Assembly: GCA_001600695.1 (NCBI GenBank)
Contig: BCKQ01000001.1
Location: forward strand, 2,513,880 to 2,577,879
Origin: Ascoidea asiatica
Taxonomy: Eukaryota > Ascomycota > Saccharomycetes > Ascoideales > Ascoideaceae
DNA length: 64,000 nucleotides
Reading direction: 5' to 3'
Shown here piece after piece: positions 35,994 through 51,389 of the stretch (positions are counted from its first letter, which is position 1; the number at the start of each line of letters is the position of its first letter). Under the pieces are notes generated by a model, which saw nothing but the letters and a program-made list of their open reading frames with translations, did no database searches and had not been told where the DNA came from. A program made the position numbers and the translations under genes.

Positions 35994-37802
35994 TTAACGA
36001 GGAATTCCACGACCACGACCTGCTGCTTGTGCTGCCATACTTGCATCTGCTTTCTGACTTTCTTGATTTTTAATAGTTTCATCAACACTTAAAATTAAAC
36101 ATGCCGCTTCACAAGCACTACTTAATGCATTTTTTTTAATTAATGTTGGCTCCCAAACAAACTTTTCCATATTATTTGAAATTGATTCAGTCTCAAAATC
36201 AATACCTGCCCAAGTTTCTCCTTTTGCATGTGCCATTCTTAATTTATTTAAAAGATCGGTACCATCAAATCCTGCATTTTCACATAATTCTCTTGGAATA
36301 ATTTCTAAAGCTTTTGCATATGCTGCAATGATTAATTGTTGTTTACCTGCAATAGTTTTTGAATAATCCCTTAAATATTTTGATAATTCCATTTCAATTG
36401 CACCACCACCTGCAACAATATCTTTATTTTTAATTGCTCTTTTAACAATCATAATTGCATCATGTAAAGATCTTTCAACTTCTTCAATAACTTGTTCTGC
36501 ACCACCTCTTAAAATTAATGAACAAGTTTTTGCCTTTGGACAACCATTGAAAATATTATATCTTTTATTACCAATTTGTCTTTCTTCAAATAATTCACAT
36601 GTACCTAATATATTTTTATTAATATTACTAAATTCAGTGGTTTCCTCAATATCATTTAAATTAGATACAGTTGTTTGAATTGAACCACCAACTGCACTAA
36701 TAGTTCTTTCAATATCTTCATTTGAAACTCTACCTGCACAAAATATATCTCTATCGGCGAAATATTGAGTAGCTAAATCACCTATTGGTAATTTAGATAA
36801 AACAATATTTGCACCAGATTTTACAATTAGTTTTAATTTATCAAAAATTATATCCCATTCAGCGTCAACAATTGATTGATAATCTTCAACATTGGAAACT
36901 CTAATTTCTGCATTATCTCTTTCAGCTTTTAATTCTAATTCAATATTAAGACAAATAATTTTTGGATTTATAATTTTTTTTGGCTGTTGTTCAAAACCAG
37001 CATATGAAAAAGTTTTTTCAAAAGCAACACCTTGAATAAATAAAGAGTCATCTATACTACCACCTGGAATTTTTTTAATTCCTATAAAATTTTCATTTAA
37101 ATCATTTTGATCTAAAGATAAAACGGCATCAACAGCTAATTTAGTGAAAAAATCAGAAGAATTACTGATTAATTTTGAAGAAATTGCAGTTTTTGCTAAT
37201 CTAATTAAAGTTTGATAGTTGATTTTTTCTTCACTTTCTTTGCTTTCATCATTATTTTCTTCATCTATTTCCTCATTATTTTCTTGATCATTATCTTCTT
37301 CATTTTCTAATTTCTCATTACTATTACTTGTATTATCAATGTTATTATATTTATTAATATCTGAAGTCTTGATTGAAATTTGATTGATTTTTTTTATTGC
37401 TAAAGAAGTTGCTTTTTTAAAAGCTTTTGCTATTATAATTGGGGATATACCTTCTTCAATGAAATTCTTTGATTCTTTTAAAAATTCCGAAGCTAATATA
37501 GTTACAGTAGTTGTACCGTCACCAACTTCAGAATCCTGAGATCTTGAAATATCAACTAAAATTTTTGCAGCAGGATGAATGATATCTAATAATCTTAAAA
37601 TGGTTGCACCATCATTTGAAATAATTGATTTTCCATTTCCATCAACTAATAATATATCAGAACCTAAAGGACCTAAAGTTGATTTTAAAGTATCTTGAAT
37701 TGCTAAACATGCGTTTATATTTGAAATAATCTGACCTTTTCCTTGAGAAGTATCGGTACCTTCCTTTAATACAACAATTGTTGGGGCTTGTCCAAAACTC
37801 AT
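35994..37802 (-). CDS. CCT7: Chaperonin-containing TCP-1 subunit eta (Cct7)
   Basis: This 602-residue subunit of the cytosolic TRiC/CCT folding complex is nearly colinear with yeast Cct7 (about 550). The N-terminus [20 protein letters not shown] is diagnostic of eta. The ATPase signatures [21 protein letters not shown] and GDGTTTV are intact, as is [12 protein letters not shown] near the C-terminus. Insertion of an Asn/Glu/Asp-rich stretch at about residues 148-195, between [13 protein letters not shown] and the [16 protein letters not shown] helix, accounts for the extra length. CCT folds actin and tubulin. It is separated from PHO86 by only about 150 bases, tail to tail. Confidence 0.97.
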   Translation of the reverse strand: MSFGQAPTIVVLKEGTDTSQGKGQIISNINACLAIQDTLKSTLGPLGSDILLVDGNGKSIISNDGATILRLLDIIHPAAKILVDISRSQDSEVGDGTTTVTILASEFLKESKNFIEEGISPIIIAKAFKKATSLAIKKINQISIKTSDINKYNNIDNTSNSNEKLENEEDNDQENNEEIDEENNDESKESEEKINYQTLIRLAKTAISSKLISNSSDFFTKLAVDAVLSLDQNDLNENFIGIKKIPGGSIDDSLFIQGVAFEKTFSYAGFEQQPKKIINPKIICLNIELELKAERDNAEIRVSNVEDYQSIVDAEWDIIFDKLKLIVKSGANIVLSKLPIGDLATQYFADRDIFCAGRVSNEDIERTISAVGGSIQTTVSNLNDIEETTEFSNINKNILGTCELFEERQIGNKRYNIFNGCPKAKTCSLILRGGAEQVIEEVERSLHDAIMIVKRAIKNKDIVAGGGAIEMELSKYLRDYSKTIAGKQQLIIAAYAKALEIIPRELCENAGFDGTDLLNKLRMAHAKGETWAGIDFETESISNNMEKFVWEPTLIKKNALSSACEAACLILSVDETIKNQESQKADASMAAQAAGRGRGIPR

Positions 37803-39339
37803 TATTTGATAAGCTATAATAAAATTGAAAATCTACAATTGACAATTAACAATTGATATAAATTGAAATTGAACTTAATATATTTGAAAAAAAGCAAATA
37901 AATCTATAGTATTACTGTAAATTAATTAAAAAATGGTTCACGAATTGTTGATTTAATTTTTGCCGTTGAAATATTTTTTTTAGCAAAATCAGAATTAACA
38001 ACAATCAAAAAGGAAGCAGAGAAATACAACTATTCAAAGTCACGTTTAAAAATCACCCTCGGAACTAAAAATGCCAACTTAAAATAATAAATTGAAAAGG
38101 AATCCAAAAATACGGCTTCAGCTTTTACTTTGGAGTACAAATGGAAACCCCATTATAGTGGCGATATTGTTTTATATACCACGTGGGTAAAGTGTAGGAC
38201 TGTTGAAAAACCGAACATGTCCTAGGGCTCTTGTGAGAAGGCCCAGGTAGCACAGCGTGGTGTAGAGCTGCTGGAAGGCCACTGATAATGTGGTTTTGCG
38301 CACAAGTGCCCCGAAAATACGCGTTCCGGGTCCCGGAACGTGGCGCTGGGGGCGATCTGGTTAAAAAGCACTGGAAGCGGCTCGTTCACGGTACGAATGT
38401 GCCAGTTGTCAGGGACAACTTTACAGTGATACAGCGATAACAGCCAGAGTGAGTAACGTGACTAGGAAGTTATCAGCACTGGAGCAACCGTGGAGCAGTG
38501 TTTGCTGCCGGCTTGCTGTTGGTTTGCTGCTATTGTCGCCAGTGTTGATATTGCTACTTGTTGTACTTGTTGTACTTAATGATGTTTCGGTGTTTCCAAG
38601 GTCTGGGCTCCACCACTGCACCATTGCACAGCACTATTAATATCCAATGCATATTCAATATTTTATATCCAATACAACAAAACAATAAAGAACGTTCACT
38701 TCATACTATTTATTTACTGTTTAATATGTATTTAAAACATCAAAAATACTTGATATTAGCTATTAAATATCATAATTATACAATAACTTTATTAAAATAT
38801 CAAAGAACCATTAAATATCAATTATATGATATTCTTTTGAATTGCTTATTCTTATTCTGTAAATAAATATTTGTTCTCAATTCTCATTTCTCAATTTCTA
38901 TCGTTAATTTTAATTCTACTGTATTTCTTTTCAATTATTCCATATTCTTTATTTTATTTCTTCTATCTATCTATTTAGGAGCTATATTTTGTTTTCTTCA
39001 ATTTACTCCAAAACTTTATAACCAGTATTTCAAAATATCAAAAACCTAAGATCAAAAATAAAATATTTAATATTAAATATTAATCTAATAATTTGTGAAT
39101 TATACTAAGCTTTTAGACCTTTTGAAAGTTATTACTTCTTCAATTTTTTGAATCAATTTGAACTTATTTCATTTAACTTCCTTTCATTATATTTTAACAT
39201 CCTTCGGATTTACATATATATATATTAAATATTTATATATATTGAAGTTAACTAATTACTAAATCCTTTTATTTCAATTTATTTATTATCTTTTGAAATT
39301 ATGTTTATAACTTATTAAATCAAAAAGATATAAACTATA
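37803..39339. other. Divergent region between CCT7 and FPK1 with a GC-rich island
   Basis: The island runs from about 38155 to 38630. It contains CACGTG (38180-38185), a perfect palindrome CGTTCCGGGTCCCGGAACG (about 38322-38340), the 12-mer CGTGGCGCTGGG (38339-38350) also found upstream of GCN5, and GTTCACGGTA (about 38383-38392) also found upstream of GFA1. The remaining 700 bases to FPK1 are AT-rich and look like a long 5' untranslated leader. Open frames in the island look like chance. Confidence 0.5.
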
Positions 39340-43833
<4,494 letters not shown>

Positions 43834-44464
43834 GAAGGTTTATTAACTTGTAAATTTTTGTTTTTATTAATTTGGGGATTGTTTGAAAAATATTTATCTT
43901 CTAGAGGAAGAGCTAAATATTAATACAAAATGCATTCATTTTTTTTTTTAAAATTTTGTTTTGTTCTGTTTCAATTTTCTTTTTACTCCTTTTTTTATTC
44001 TTTTTTCTCATTATTCATCATAAATTAGGTTTTAATACGTCTTTCAATTCATTTTTTATTGTTTACTAATTGAAAAACCTCAACCTTATTTTTTTTTATT
44101 ACTCGTAGTCTTTGACTGAAAAGAATTTTGAGCGATTGCGTTTATTGAACTATCTTTTTTGTTTCAATCATGTTAAATTTACAACTTTATTCAGTATATA
44201 CTGTTTATTTTTTTTACATTTAGAGTTTTATTTATTATTTCTTGACATATATATATTTTTGATATAGAAAAAATTATGTAATTTTTAAATGAACCATATT
44301 CTCAGATTAATTTTTTTTTTTTTTCTTAAAGAATAAAAACAAGATAATTAAGTAAGTATTTGTAGAATAATAATAGAAAAATAAATATCTGAAGGTATAT
44401 GTATAGAAAATAATTCTTAAAATGGTGAAAATGAAGAAAGAAAAAAAAAAAAGACAACCAATAT
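43834..44464. other. Convergent 3' flanks of FPK1 and GPI14
   Basis: AT-rich DNA with several T and A runs. No gene or structure is recognised. Confidence 0.5.
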
Positions 44465-45871
44465 TTAAAAAGCATCATCAATAAAGCATCCAATTATCCA
44501 AACATTAATAGAAAAAAATATTAATGAGGATAAGAAAAGATGAGGATAAAATATAGGTTTACCTAAGAATTCTAAATTATAAGCATTCATTAACCATATA
44601 GCTTGACCAATTATCCAAAAAATTAAAATAAAAAATCCTTTTAAATAATTTTTATTTAAAAATTTTGAATCTGATAAAACAAAAGGTAAAAAAAATAAAA
44701 ACCAAATAAAATATTGAGAAGTTATAACTTTATTAAAAGTAACAAAAACAAAAGTTTGTAAAAATAAAGATTTTAATAATAATGAATTTCTTTTAATTAA
44801 AGAAATATTTGAAAAAGTGTTTAATAATATTGGAATTAATATTGTTGAGATTAAAAATTGAGGTAAAAAAGAAATTTTTGAGAAATCATAAATGGAAATA
44901 ATATTGATTGAATGTAAATAAGATTCAAAATATAAAGAAATATTATATAAAGAGAAATTATGACGATGATCAATTCTTGAAAGATGATAAATATAAGAAT
45001 TAAATAAAAATTCATAACCATAAAATTTGAACATAATTAAGTTTAATAATAATATTGAAAAAAGTAATGAAATTAAAAAAATGTAAAGATTAAAATTTGA
45101 TAATATTGAAAATATAAAATTTTTTATATTATTTTTTTTTGAAATTTTATTATTTAAATTAAAATTATTAAAAATAATATAAAAAATTATTGAAGGTAAA
45201 TAAATAATTGGATAAATTTTAAAATGAATAGAAAATGCTAAAAAAAATGCAGAAATTAAATGATTTTTTTTAATTATTAAGAAATATATGGAAGTAATGA
45301 TTAAAAAAGATAATAAACTTTCAGAAGAACCTCTTGTACTTATGGTGATTACCATTGGATTTAATAACCAAATTGAAGTTAAAATTAAATTTTTTTTAGA
45401 ATTATTATTATAATTACTATTATTATTACTATTACTATTACTATTACTATTATTAAATAAGGTAATTTCATTTAATAGTTTATATATAAATAAACCAGTT
45501 AATAAATCAAATATAATAAATAAAAATTTTCCAAAAGAAAAAAAAAAGAGATTTAAAATTTTTATAAAAATTTGATTAAGATTAAAAGAATTGAAATTAA
45601 ATGAAGTTGGTAATAATAACCAAGATAATAATGGAGTATATCTATAAGTTTGTCTTAAATATGGAGAATTTTTAAAATTTTTAAAAATAAAATTTGAAGC
45701 ATCTGTAAAAACATAATAATCAATATCAGTATATTTAATTAACATTGTTGAATCTTGATATAAACCAAATAAAAAAAAACATAATCGTAATATTGATGAA
45801 ATTATTATTAAATGTTTTAAAGATATATAATTATTATTAATATATGAATTTAAAAATTTTGAATATAACAT
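44465..45871 (-). CDS. GPI14: GPI mannosyltransferase I (PIG-M)
   Basis: This 468-residue multi-spanning ER membrane protein adds the first alpha-1,4 mannose from dolichol-P-mannose during GPI anchor synthesis. The N-terminus shows the GT-C catalytic region: LRLCFFLFGLYQD, then the acidic motif YTDIDYYVFTDASNFI (with the DxD-type DID) and the PYLRQTYRYTPLLSWLL segment conserved in PIG-M. Further blocks are STRGSSES and HFKIYPIIYLPS, followed by HRHNFSLYN. Around ten hydrophobic helices follow. A short Asn/Ser tract (about residue 145-160) and a Lys-rich loop are species-specific. The length slightly exceeds yeast Gpi14 (about 400). Confidence 0.93.
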   Translation of the reverse strand: MLYSKFLNSYINNNYISLKHLIIISSILRLCFFLFGLYQDSTMLIKYTDIDYYVFTDASNFIFKNFKNSPYLRQTYRYTPLLSWLLLPTSFNFNSFNLNQIFIKILNLFFFSFGKFLFIIFDLLTGLFIYKLLNEITLFNNSNSNSNSNNNSNYNNNSKKNLILTSIWLLNPMVITISTRGSSESLLSFLIITSIYFLIIKKNHLISAFFLAFSIHFKIYPIIYLPSIIFYIIFNNFNLNNKISKKNNIKNFIFSILSNFNLYIFLISLLFSILLLNLIMFKFYGYEFLFNSYIYHLSRIDHRHNFSLYNISLYFESYLHSINIISIYDFSKISFLPQFLISTILIPILLNTFSNISLIKRNSLLLKSLFLQTFVFVTFNKVITSQYFIWFLFFLPFVLSDSKFLNKNYLKGFFILIFWIIGQAIWLMNAYNLEFLGKPIFYPHLFLSSLIFFSINVWIIGCFIDDAF

Positions 45872-46203
45872 TTTTATTTTTTTTTGGAAATAATTTTATA
45901 TTTGAATTGAGATTATCATGATATATTTATCTGATTATGATTCCTTTGATACTTTGTCTTTGTCTTTGTCTTTGTCTTTGTCTTTAGCTATGTTTATTAT
46001 AATTTTGAATGAATATGATGATCTTTATTGAATAATTCAAGTAATTTGAATACTTTTCTTTAATTTGGATGGTGTTGTTGTTGTTGTTGTTGTGAAAAAG
46101 ATAGTTTTGGACGGACCACTGCAGCGGGAGCAATGCAGCTGGACGTGGAAAGCAAGTCCTCATACAGCCTTTAGAGTCTTTTTGCATGGTTGAATGCGCC
46201 ACT
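45872..46203. other. Gap between GPI14 and the bZIP gene; microsatellites and start of a GC-rich patch
   Basis: It contains a six-base array (CTTTGT, about 45955-45985), a TTG array (about 46066-46091) and, from about 46100, GC-richer DNA that continues into the 3' end of the bZIP gene. It serves as the GPI14 promoter. Confidence 0.5.
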
Positions 46204-47856
46204 TTATTGCCACGTATCGCCACTTGCATCGCCACTTTCACTGTAATACGCACTGCCACAATTGCCCTTTCTGCTTCTGTTAATTACACGATTTTTAAAT
46301 CTTTTACAATTAGCAAAAGAAGTGGTGAAGTTGCCAGCTGCCAGTGTTAAAGTTTTACAAAGTGAAAGACTATTTTTTTTACAAACTAAATCGTTATCAT
46401 TATTTTCTTCTAAAAGAACAAAATCGTTTCCTATAAAACTACTTATTTCTTTCATTATATGATCGAAATCATTATTAGAATCGAAACCACCATCATTATT
46501 GTTATTGTTATTGTTATTGTTATTATAACCGCCGTCATTATTATTGTCATTATTATTGTCATTATTGTTCTCATGACCGTTGTAAAAATTTTCTTCTCCA
46601 TTAGAATCAAAATTTTCATTACCAAAAGCATTACCATTACCATTACCATTTTTGTTGTTATTATTGTTGTTATTATTGTTATTGTGGTTATTGAACATTT
46701 CACCATCAATAATTGAATCAAAGAATTGATCTTCAATATTTGTGTTTAAATTTGAATTAATATTAAAATTATTAAAATTGAAATCATTAAAATTTGAGTT
46801 ATTTGAATTTGAATTATTTGAATTTTTATTTAATTTATCATTATTTGAATTGTTAAATAAATAATTAAAATTAAATTCTTCAAATAAATTAGAACCAAAA
46901 GATTCATTAGAATTTGAGTTTGAGTTTGAATCATTATTAGAATTGAAATTAGAATTTGAATCAGAATATGTAAATTCGGAAGTTTTATTAGTTTTAGACT
47001 TACTTTTGGTTTTATTTTTATTTATTTTATTTTTACTTATTTTATTTTTACTTATTTTATTTTTTTTAATATTATTTTTAATAGTAATTTTTGAATTATT
47101 AAATTCATATTCTCTTTGAAATAGTTCATCTTTTGCATCATAAAATAAGAATTTTAAATTAGAATTAGAAATTTTTGTATTTGTATTTGTATTTGTATTT
47201 GTATTTTGTTTTTTAATTTTATTATTTGTATTTGTAATTAAAGAATCAATTGAAGTTGATGGGGATAAAGTTGGAGATAAATTTGAGATTGTTGATAAAT
47301 GAAGATAATTATTATTTAAAATTATATTATTTTTAAGTAAAGAATTTTCATTAATTAAAAGATTTAATTTTGATTTTAAATCTAAATTTTCTTTTAATAA
47401 ATTATTATTTAAATCTTCTAAATTTTTAACTTTATGTTTTTGTCTTTCTCTAAAATTTCTTTGAGCTGTTAAAATTTGTAATTGTCTTTTAGTTTTTGAA
47501 TCATTTGAAGTTTGTTTTCTACCAGCTTTTTTTTTTTTATCATTATCATTTTTAAAAATTTTATTTTCATTTATTTTATTATTATTTTGAGAATTTAAAA
47601 TTGGAGATAAATTTGGATCAATTAAAACATCTTTACAAGAAACAGAAATAATATTGTTATTATTAATATTACTATCATTTGAAGATTGATTATTTGAAGA
47701 AGAAGTTGGAGAAGAGATTATGAAATCTAAATCATTAATATTTAAAAGATCTTTTAATGAATGATCTGAATTAATATTTGTAATATTATTTTTATTTGAA
47801 GAATCAAAATCAAAATCAAAATCCAAATCAAAAGAAGATAAAGAAGATAAAGACAT
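46204..47856 (-). CDS. YAP-like bZIP transcription factor with altered basic region
   Basis: This 550-residue protein has a bZIP at about residues 105-185: a GRKQTSNDSKTKRQLQ linker, basic region QILTAQRNFRERQKHKVKNL, then a leucine zipper with Leu heptads and many Asn. The TAQRNFRER pattern is that of fungal AP-1-like (Yap) factors, whose usual form is QNRAAQRAFRER. Here the nearly invariant Asn is Ile and the next Arg is Leu. S. cerevisiae Arr1/Yap8 also departs at this position (Leu), so an Arr1-like arsenic-response factor is one possibility. Four Cys lie in the last 60 residues, which could form a redox or metalloid-sensing region as in Yap proteins. The middle is Asn/Ser-rich. The final 40-50 codons are GC-richer than the rest. 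Orthology is not settled. Confidence 0.72.
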   Translation of the reverse strand: MSLSSLSSFDLDFDFDFDSSNKNNITNINSDHSLKDLLNINDLDFIISSPTSSSNNQSSNDSNINNNNIISVSCKDVLIDPNLSPILNSQNNNKINENKIFKNDNDKKKKAGRKQTSNDSKTKRQLQILTAQRNFRERQKHKVKNLEDLNNNLLKENLDLKSKLNLLINENSLLKNNIILNNNYLHLSTISNLSPTLSPSTSIDSLITNTNNKIKKQNTNTNTNTNTKISNSNLKFLFYDAKDELFQREYEFNNSKITIKNNIKKNKISKNKISKNKINKNKTKSKSKTNKTSEFTYSDSNSNFNSNNDSNSNSNSNESFGSNLFEEFNFNYLFNNSNNDKLNKNSNNSNSNNSNFNDFNFNNFNINSNLNTNIEDQFFDSIIDGEMFNNHNNNNNNNNNNKNGNGNGNAFGNENFDSNGEENFYNGHENNNDNNNDNNNDGGYNNNNNNNNNNDGGFDSNNDFDHIMKEISSFIGNDFVLLEENNDNDLVCKKNSLSLCKTLTLAAGNFTTSFANCKRFKNRVINRSRKGNCGSAYYSESGDASGDTWQ

Positions 47857-48567
47857 TATTAAGATAATTAATTGATTAAGAAAATAAAATAAGAAATGAT
47901 ATAAATAAGATATAGAAAATTAGAGAAATAAATAAATTGAAATATAAAAAGCAAAAAAATAGAAAAAGGAAATTGAATTTTATTGAAAAACAGAGAATTG
48001 GAAGATATTTAAGTGATTTTTAATCAAAAGTTATGAGGAAGTTTTGATTTTGAGAGCAAATTCGGATCTTTTCAGCTGGGACACGAAACTGGATTGAGCT
48101 TCCGTCCGCGACACTGCGGACACTCTGCGAACACTCCGCGGATGCCCAGCACATACAAAAGACCTGTTAGCGAACAGAACAATGTTCTTTTATTGGGAAA
48201 GGAAAGAGGGAGGAGGGAGGCGTGGCGGTGGCTTGTTCGCCAGAGACCAGGCTGGGGACCCGGGCGCAGTCGTCGAGAGGATTTCAAATCACTCGCAGAA
48301 AACGGAAATAATTTCGAATTTCGAATTTCAAATTTCAAATTTCAATTTTCAGCGTACCAGAAAAAGAAGTTTTAAAGTTGGCCGTTGTCTGGGAAGCCGT
48401 GGAGGTGGTTCTGGTGCTTGACCCGTTGGAGTGGTCTCAAAGAATAGTCATGAAAAATTACTATTATATCAAATAGAATGAATTGAATTGAATTAAATTA
48501 AATTAAATGTATTGAAATGAATTAAATGTATTGAAGTTATTGAATTGAAATGTATTGAATATTGATA
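47857..48567. other. Divergent promoter region between the bZIP gene and the SET-domain gene
   Basis: A GC-rich island at about 48065-48420 is flanked by AT-rich DNA. It includes a short imperfect direct repeat of about 11 bases, based on CGAACACTCCG, at 48107-48141. A GAATTTC array lies near 48315-48345. Open frames on both strands through the island have atypical codon use and are rejected. Confidence 0.5.
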
Positions 48568-48583
48568 ATGAAGAGAAATATAA

Positions 48584-48614
<31 letters not shown>

Positions 48615-50073
48615 TGATGTAGAATGTTTGATAGATTGGTTAAAGAAAAGTGAATATTTTTATTTAAATAAGAATTTAAAAATAACTAAAGATAAAATTT
48701 ATGGAAATTCAATTTTTTTAAAAGATAATAAAATTATATTAAAAAATGAGAAATTAATTTCAATTTCATATAATTCTTTAATAAATTGTAAGAATATAAT
48801 AATAAATTTAATAAAATTTAAAAAAGATAATGAATTTAATGAATTTAATGAAGATAAGATATATAAATTTTATAAAGAAGTTAATATAAAATATTTATTA
48901 AATGAAAATAAAGAAATAAATTCATTTGAATTAATACCATTATATTTAATATTAGAAAAAAATTTATATTCAAATTCAAAAATTTTTAATTTTATAAAAA
49001 TTTTACCAAAATTATCAAATTTTAGTAATTCAATTTTTATAAATTATATTTTAAATGAAAATAATGAAACTATTAAATATTTACCAAATTCAATGAAAAT
49101 TCATTTAAATAAAATGAAATTTAAATTTTTAAAAAATTATAAATTTATTAAAGATTTTATAAATAAAAATAATTATGAATATATTAATGAATTTATAAAT
49201 TTAAAAGAATTTTTATGGGGATGGTTTAATTTAAATACAAGATGTTTATATATGAATTTAAGTAATATAGAAAGTGAAAGTAGTATAATTATCAAAGATA
49301 TTAAATATGATAATTTAGTTATGGCACCATTAATAGATTTTATTAATCATTCAAATGACAATGAAGAGATGATTAATTGTGAATTAAATTTTAATAATTA
49401 TAATCAAAGTTTTAATGTTATTAATAATATAATTGGAAATAAATATATGAATAATTTATTTAATAAATTTAAGGATAAACAAATTTATTTTTCATATGGA
49501 CCACATTCCAATGAATTTTTATTAATTGAATATGGATTTAAATTAAATAAATTTAATAAATGGAATTTAATTAATTTAAATAAAGAAATTAAAGAATTAA
49601 TTAATGAAAAAAATTTTATTTTAAATAAAACAAATAAATTTGAAAAATTAAATTTTATAAAATATTTAAAAAAAATTAATTATTTTAATAATTATAGTAT
49701 AAATTTTAATGAAATAAGTTTTAGAATTTTAATTTTTTTTAAAATTTTAAATATTTTTAAAAATTTTATTAATAATAATAATAAAAAAGATAAAAAAGAT
49801 AATGAAATGAAATTTAATAAAGAAATTTTAAAAATTGAATTAATTTTAAATGGAAAATTATTTATTGAAGATTTAAAAGAATATAAAGAAATTTTAAAAG
49901 ATATTAAAGTTTTTTTAAATTCAATTAAATTAAAATATGAAAATTTATTATCAAAATTGTTATTATTAAAAAAAGATAAAGATAAAGATAAAGATAAATA
50001 TTCAATTTTATTTGAGATTTATAATGAAAGAATTGAAATTTTAAATAAACATATAAATGAAGAGGATCCATGA
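48568..50073 (+). CDS. SET-domain protein methyltransferase (SETD4/Rkm/Efm1 class)
   Basis: I start at the ATG at 48568, giving 501 residues. An acidic Glu run follows the first residues. The split SET domain is recognisable by LKEFLWGWFNLNTRCLYMNL (about residues 213-232), APLIDFINHSND (the NHS motif that contacts the cofactor and substrate) and YFSYGPHSNEFLLIEYGFKL (the Tyr-Gly-rich C-flank). A helical, Lys/Asn-rich Rubisco-LSMT-type substrate-binding region completes it. This class methylates Lys on ribosomal proteins or elongation factors (yeast Rkm1, Rkm2, Efm1). I cannot tell which one this is. The rest of the sequence is very poor in G and C, even for this genome. Confidence 0.8.
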
Positions 50074-50237
50074 AAGTGGTGTTGTTTAATCCGCTGTACG
50101 GATATCATTTGAATAATGCGGAAGACAAAAAGAATATTTGAAGAAGAAAGAAAGAAGAAAGAAAGAAAGAAGAATGAAAACAGGTTATTTATTTATGTAG
50201 TCTTGTTATTAGATATATAGTTATAGAAGAAGTAAGA

Positions 50238-50945
50238 ATGTTTAAAAAGAGAAAGATTATAAGGAAAAAGAAGATATCAGTAGGTAAAAGATATTTAGAT
50301 ATCTTAGAAGAAGATAAGAAAGATAAGAAAGATAAGAAAGATAATGAAATAATCATAAAAGAAGATAATAATAGAAGTAATAAAATTAATAAAATTAATA
50401 AAAATGAATCAGTAATTAAGAAACAAAATGAGAAATTTGAAAAAGATAATAGAATAATGAAAGAATTAAATAATAATAAATATAAAATTGAAAAAGATAA
50501 AAAGGATATTAATAATAATATTAATAATAATATTAATAATGAAATTAGTACTGATTTTCAACGAGATATTTGTAAAGATTTTAAACAAAATGGATATTGT
50601 GGATTTGGAGATACTTGTAAGTTTTTACATATTCGAGACGAATTTGAACCGAATTTGAAATTGAGAGGTGATAATAAAGATAAAGAATGGATTATCAGCA
50701 AAGATGGAAGAGATGCCACTGGTGAAGAAGAAGAAGAAGAAGAAGAAGAAGAAGAGAAGAAGTGCAGCATTTGCAGGGGAGACATGGAAGAAGCAGTGAA
50801 AACAGTCTGCAACCACTGGTTTTGCCAGCAGTGCTTCTTGAACAGATACAAACACAAAAAGATCAAAACCTGCTTCAAGTGCAGAGCAGCAACAAACGGA
50901 ATCATGATTCCAGCCACACAAACAACGAAGAAGAGCGCAAAGTGA
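50238..50945 (+). CDS. CWC24: Pre-mRNA-splicing factor Cwc24 (CCCH and RING fingers)
   Basis: This 235-residue protein has a CCCH zinc finger at about residues 114-132 (CKDFKQNGYCGFGDTCKFLH, spacing C-x8-C-x5-C-x3-H) and a C-terminal RING at about 175-215 (CSIC ... CNHWFCQQC ... CFKC). This order and the DFQRDICKDFKQNGYCGFGD stretch are diagnostic of Cwc24/RNF113. Cwc24 binds the 5' splice site in the activated spliceosome and guides the first step. The N-terminus is Lys-rich. A Glu tract encoded by GAA/GAG precedes the RING. The last 60 or so codons switch to C- and G-ending codons (TGC, AAC, CAC), unlike the first two-thirds, and this continues into a GC-rich intergenic island. Confidence 0.92.
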   Translation: MFKKRKIIRKKKISVGKRYLDILEEDKKDKKDKKDNEIIIKEDNNRSNKINKINKNESVIKKQNEKFEKDNRIMKELNNNKYKIEKDKKDINNNINNNINNEISTDFQRDICKDFKQNGYCGFGDTCKFLHIRDEFEPNLKLRGDNKDKEWIISKDGRDATGEEEEEEEEEEEKKCSICRGDMEEAVKTVCNHWFCQQCFLNRYKHKKIKTCFKCRAATNGIMIPATQTTKKSAK

Positions 50946-51389
50946 GCGGATGGAGATACACAGGTATTAATAGCAGTGGTGGTGCTTGGCAGCAGTGGCA
51001 AGTGTCTTGGGACAGGGATTGTTCCAGATCGGTGCCAGATTGGGGCTTGTCTGGTGCTGCTTCTGCTGCTTCTGCTGCTCGGTTTCCCCAGTGCCACCCC
51101 CGGCAGCACACTGGAACTGGCCCACAACGGTTCCAGGCCAGACAAAGACCTCTTTTGCACTGAAATATAAATGAAATATAAATGAAATATAAATGAAATA
51201 TAAATGAAATATAAATGAAATATCCAACTGAATTCTCAAGGCTATAAATATTCTTTTATTCCTTCTTATTCTTATTCTAATTCTTATTCTAATTCTTATT
51301 CTAATTCTAATTCTTATACATTTTAAATCTATCAAATCTATAATATCTTTGGATTGTATTGGAATATCTTTCGGATATATTAGTATATA
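50946..51389. other. GC-rich island then simple repeats, between CWC24 and an unidentified gene
   Basis: From 50946 to about 51160 the DNA is GC-rich and continuous with the 3' end of CWC24. An 11-bp array (AAATATAAATG, about 51163-51222) follows, then a TTATTCTAATTC array (about 51266-51318). Long open frames on both strands in the island are by-products of its composition. Confidence 0.55.

Noticed and set aside
48072-48421. Overlapping open frames on both strands in the bZIP/SET promoter island
   Set aside because: Same reason; no recognisable domain and no AT-rich codon signature.
50558-51335. Long minus-strand and alternative-frame open frames over and after the CWC24 end
   Set aside because: They are antisense to the clear RING-coding frame or within the GC island, and repeats such as Ile-Arg come from microsatellites.
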